Position numbers and translations under genes: made by a program. A stretch of DNA of 9,055 nt from Gammaproteobacteria bacterium (lineage in GTDB: Bacteria; Pseudomonadota; Gammaproteobacteria; SZUA-152): NCBI GenBank assembly GCA_003229995.1, contig QIGJ01000266.1, positions 1 to 9,055 of the forward strand, in the 5' to 3' direction. Below the pieces are notes generated by a model. That model ran no database searches. It saw nothing but the letters and a program-made list of their open reading frames with translations, and had not been told where the DNA came from. This document shows positions 6,967-9,055 of this stretch, one piece after another (positions within the stretch are counted from its first letter, which is position 1; each line of letters opens with the position of its first letter).

Positions 6967-8847
6967 TTAATCACCATATTTCTGTTGCTCTTGCGGCACA
7001 TACCACTCAACAGGAACCGAAGAGCTATTTAAGCCCATCTTGGTAATAACAACATTCTGCATACGCTTATCAATAAAAGCCATCGTTTTGCGGCGCATTA
7101 AAAAAGTATAGGGCTGATCCTCGAACATAATATTTTCAGCCTGTTGCCATAACGGCATACGTTCGTCTTCATCAACAGTTGCACGCGCTTTATCGATCAA
7201 TTCATCCAATTCTGGATTTTTATAATTAATAAAGTTATCACCATTATTATCAACCTGCTTACCATGAAACATCTGATAAATATCGGTTTCTATACCACTG
7301 GACCAACCTAGAGAAATGGCATCGAAATTTCTCTCTCCCAATAAATCCAGCATAACGGACCATTCTGTGGGTTTGGGTTTCATCAAAATACCCGCGCTTG
7401 CATAGAGATCTTTTAAAAATAAAACAATTCGTTTTGTATCTTCACTGCCTTGAAAATAAACCAGTTCAAACTCAAAAGGCGCACCAGACTGGTCTTCTAT
7501 AATGCCATCACCGTTTGCGTCCTGGTAACCCGCTGCGGCTAACAATTGCTGTGCCTTTTCAAGATTAAAGTCTCTGGGTTTCAACGCCGTATCATGCTGA
7601 TTACTCCTTGGGTTAAAGGGGCTGATGGCTACCTCGCCATAACCCAGCATGATTTCATCGATGATACGTTTTCTGTCGGTCAGATATGTCATGGCCTGAC
7701 GAACCCGTTGATCCGCAAAGCGTGTGGTTTTACCTGCTTTTTTTTGATTCCAGCCAATATAGCTATACCCTGCTGAAGGACTCATGTATTCAAAATTTTG
7801 AGTTCGATTAATTAAATCATCGTCTTTCAACAGCTTTTGATATTCTCTGGGTCGCGCACTATAAACATCAATGTCTCCATTGCGAAAAGTCGTCAGCCTA
7901 GCACTGTCGTTCTCAATAACTCTCCATAACATTCGATCAAACGAAGGCTGTACCGTTCCCCAATAACGCGGGTTTCTGTTCACTTCAACCATTCCCTGAT
8001 CTGGTGTCCAACCTTTAGGATCGGGTAGTCGGTACGGCCCTGAACCCAACAACAAACCCTTGGACTCGTTAAATTTTTCCGCTTTTTCCAGATAAGGTTC
8101 ATAAAAATGTTTCGCCAATATCGACATACCACCGGCTAAAGACAGCGCATTAAAATAAGGTTCTTTGTATTTAAATTCAACGGTATATTGATCTACAGCG
8201 GTCACACTTTCCATCTTTTCAAAATAAGCGCGACTGCGTGGTGCAGCAATGCGCTCGTCCATAATAAATTGATAACTAAATGCGACATCTTTAGCTTCTA
8301 ATGGCATCCCGTCTGAAAAACGAACATCCTCACGCAGATTAAAAGTAAACGTCAAACCGTCCTCATGAATTTGCCAATCTTTGGCAATCAAGCCGGCCCA
8401 CTCTAATGAGTCAGAGTCACGTACTAATAATGACTCTAAAATATAGGACTGAATATTAGACGAGTAAACATCGGAGACCAAAGGTGTAATGGTTTTCAAA
8501 CCCGTAGCAATCGCTTGTACATACCAATCCCCTTCTTTATAGTCATCCTGATTCGCAGCTAAAGCGGCCCGACGAAAAGCATCAGGAGGGGCATTACCTA
8601 GGTTTGTATCTGTATTCTGAGGTTTCGCAGCGACAGCAAACTGACCTTTGCGCAAACGTTGTTCGATATTACGAACCATCCCTTGCATCAGCCTCAAATC
8701 TTTGGCTTGCTCGTCCATCAAACGCTGCATCTGAGCCATTTTGCTCCACTGTCGATCTATCATGTACATAGACAGCAGCATGATAATCATCAATACAACA
8801 AGAAATGAGAATAAAGAAAAATCTTTAACAGAAAAATTACGATCCAT
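6967..8847 (-). CDS. Peptide-binding protein of ABC importer (SBP family 5), membrane-anchored
   Basis: A 626-residue solute-binding protein. A hydrophobic segment (about 12-30) is followed not by a signal-peptidase or lipobox site but by a charged, heptad-like helix (about 32-67). The protein is therefore probably tethered to the inner membrane with the binding domain in the periplasm. The family 5 domain covers about 105-600: LVRDSDSLEWAGLIAKDW (141-158), LREDVRFSDGMPLEAKDV (171-188, the family W-x-DG-P-x-T/A-A-x-DV region), GSGPYRL (268-274), the VRQAMTYLTDRKRII stretch (382-396), an acidic loop DANGDG (443-448), and NPELDELIDKAR (544-555). The family fits oligopeptides and related compounds, and the ligand is not predictable by eye. 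It is the first gene of the operon. AGGGTAAG at 8856-8863 is the best ribosome-binding site, with rather long spacing from the ATG at 8847. GC in this gene looks lower than in the acylase. Confidence 0.93.
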   Translation of the reverse strand: MDRNFSVKDFSLFSFLVVLMIIMLLSMYMIDRQWSKMAQMQRLMDEQAKDLRLMQGMVRNIEQRLRKGQFAVAAKPQNTDTNLGNAPPDAFRRAALAANQDDYKEGDWYVQAIATGLKTITPLVSDVYSSNIQSYILESLLVRDSDSLEWAGLIAKDWQIHEDGLTFTFNLREDVRFSDGMPLEAKDVAFSYQFIMDERIAAPRSRAYFEKMESVTAVDQYTVEFKYKEPYFNALSLAGGMSILAKHFYEPYLEKAEKFNESKGLLLGSGPYRLPDPKGWTPDQGMVEVNRNPRYWGTVQPSFDRMLWRVIENDSARLTTFRNGDIDVYSARPREYQKLLKDDDLINRTQNFEYMSPSAGYSYIGWNQKKAGKTTRFADQRVRQAMTYLTDRKRIIDEIMLGYGEVAISPFNPRSNQHDTALKPRDFNLEKAQQLLAAAGYQDANGDGIIEDQSGAPFEFELVYFQGSEDTKRIVLFLKDLYASAGILMKPKPTEWSVMLDLLGERNFDAISLGWSSGIETDIYQMFHGKQVDNNGDNFINYKNPELDELIDKARATVDEDERMPLWQQAENIMFEDQPYTFLMRRKTMAFIDKRMQNVVITKMGLNSSSVPVEWYVPQEQQKYGD

Positions 8848-8894
8848 CGTATCAACTTACCCTGTTATTGAGATATGTAATTTAAGCAATGCCA

Positions 8895-8923
8895 AGCATA
8901 ACGGGGATTTCTCGCAGGAACAA
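8895..8923 (-). promoter_or_regulatory. Candidate sigma-70 promoter for the importer-acylase operon
   Basis: Read on the minus strand, TTGTTC (8918-8923) and TATGCT (8895-8900) are separated by exactly 17 bases. They match the -35 and -10 consensus at 3 and 4 of 6 positions. The implied start would lie near 8888, about 40 bases upstream of the binding-protein ATG. It sits between the upstream gene's terminator and the operon's first gene, which is where the promoter should be. The match is imperfect and rests on pattern only. Confidence 0.35.
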
Positions 8924-8924
8924 G

Positions 8925-8939
8925 GACAAAGAGCTTGTC
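8925..8939. repeat. Short inverted repeat GACAA-N5-TTGTC beside the candidate -35 box
   Basis: GACAA (8925-8929) and TTGTC (8935-8939) form a perfect 5-bp inverted repeat around five bases. It ends one base from the candidate -35 element at 8918-8923, a position suited to a dimeric regulator. Arms this short can occur by chance, so an operator role is speculative. Confidence 0.25.
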
Positions 8940-8957
8940 TCAGTAATTTTCACTTCC

Positions 8958-8967
8958 AGCCTAGGCT
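8958..8967. repeat. Perfect 10-bp palindrome AGCCTAGGCT in the operon leader
   Basis: The palindrome has no spacer and cannot be extended by even one pair. It lies about 35-40 bases upstream of the candidate -35 box, in the non-coding gap between the incoming terminator and the operon. It could be a regulator half-site or chance. No known operator is recognised. Confidence 0.2.
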
Positions 8968-9017
8968 CAAAAAGAAGAGATTTTCGAGGTTAGCGGATTC
9001 GCAGTACAATTTCACAC

Positions 9018-9054
9018 AAAAAAAAACCCCCAATGCCTTAAGCATCAGGGGTTT
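9018..9054 (-). terminator. Rho-independent terminator of a leftward gene outside the window
   Basis: Read on the minus strand this is a 13-bp stem (arms 9042-9054 and 9024-9036, AAACCCC...GATGC with GCATT...GGGGTTT) closing a 5-base loop TTAAG (9037-9041). A T-run follows (9018-9023, plus three in the stem). Two stem positions are G-U wobbles in leftward RNA, but would be A-C mismatches in rightward RNA. Together with the T-run on one side only, this fixes the direction as leftward. It must end a minus-strand gene beginning to the right of position 9055 and it insulates the importer operon from it. Confidence 0.9.
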
Positions 9055-9055
9055 C

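Noticed and set aside
7504..7521. DANGDG acidic loop in the binding protein, resembling an EF-hand or dockerin calcium loop
   Set aside because: An acidic DxDGDG-like turn at this place is common in family 5 solute-binding proteins and there is no paired second loop, so it is not evidence of a special calcium domain.
8870..8900. Possible sigma-54 promoter around TTGGCATTGC on the minus strand
   Set aside because: The GG and GC elements do not have the required spacing: ten bases after GG the sequence is A-rich, with no GC.
1..9055. CRISPR arrays, tRNA or rRNA genes, insertion sequences, attachment sites
   Set aside because: No regularly spaced repeats, no tRNA-like cloverleaf or rRNA motif and no transposase or integrase coding were seen. 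Nearly all of the window is explained by the six genes listed.

Overview
The window holds one leftward (minus-strand) operon of five genes, plus the tail of an unrelated rightward gene at the left edge. Gram-negative protein families (a yej/dpp-type peptide ABC importer and a penicillin-acylase-type Ntn hydrolase), moderate-to-low GC and tightly packed coding suggest a pseudomonadote, most likely a gammaproteobacterium. That assignment is an inference from protein style and cannot be narrowed from this window.

Layout from left to right: 1-233 (+) is the 3' end of an NHL-repeat beta-propeller protein. A 78-bp convergent gap follows, with no terminator that I can recognise. Positions 312-2696 (-) encode a penicillin acylase family enzyme. 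Positions 2703-4367 (-) encode a double-ATPase ABC subunit (YejF-like). Positions 4370-5557 (-) encode an OppC/DppC/YejE-type permease and 5550-6935 (-) an OppB/DppB/YejB-type permease. Positions 6967-8847 (-) encode a family 5 peptide-binding protein. The last 208 bases hold the operon leader, with a candidate sigma-70 promoter, two small inverted repeats and, at the right edge, a leftward rho-independent terminator that ends a gene lying outside the window.

In order of transcription the operon is binding protein, permease 1, permease 2, fused double ATPase, acylase, the same order as yejABEF with an acylase added at the end. The last four genes overlap or are separated by 2 to 6 bases, so they are probably translationally coupled. 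The simplest reading is an importer for peptides or acylated peptide-like compounds, coupled to a membrane-anchored, outward-facing amidase that trims acyl groups from the same or related compounds. The substrate cannot be read from the sequence.

Three features set this importer apart from textbook Opp/Dpp systems. The binding protein has an uncleaved-looking N-terminal membrane anchor followed by a heptad-like helix. Permease 1 carries an insert with about four extra hydrophobic segments. Permease 2 carries an insert with about two. The acylase gene also looks clearly richer in GC than the binding-protein gene at the start of the operon.
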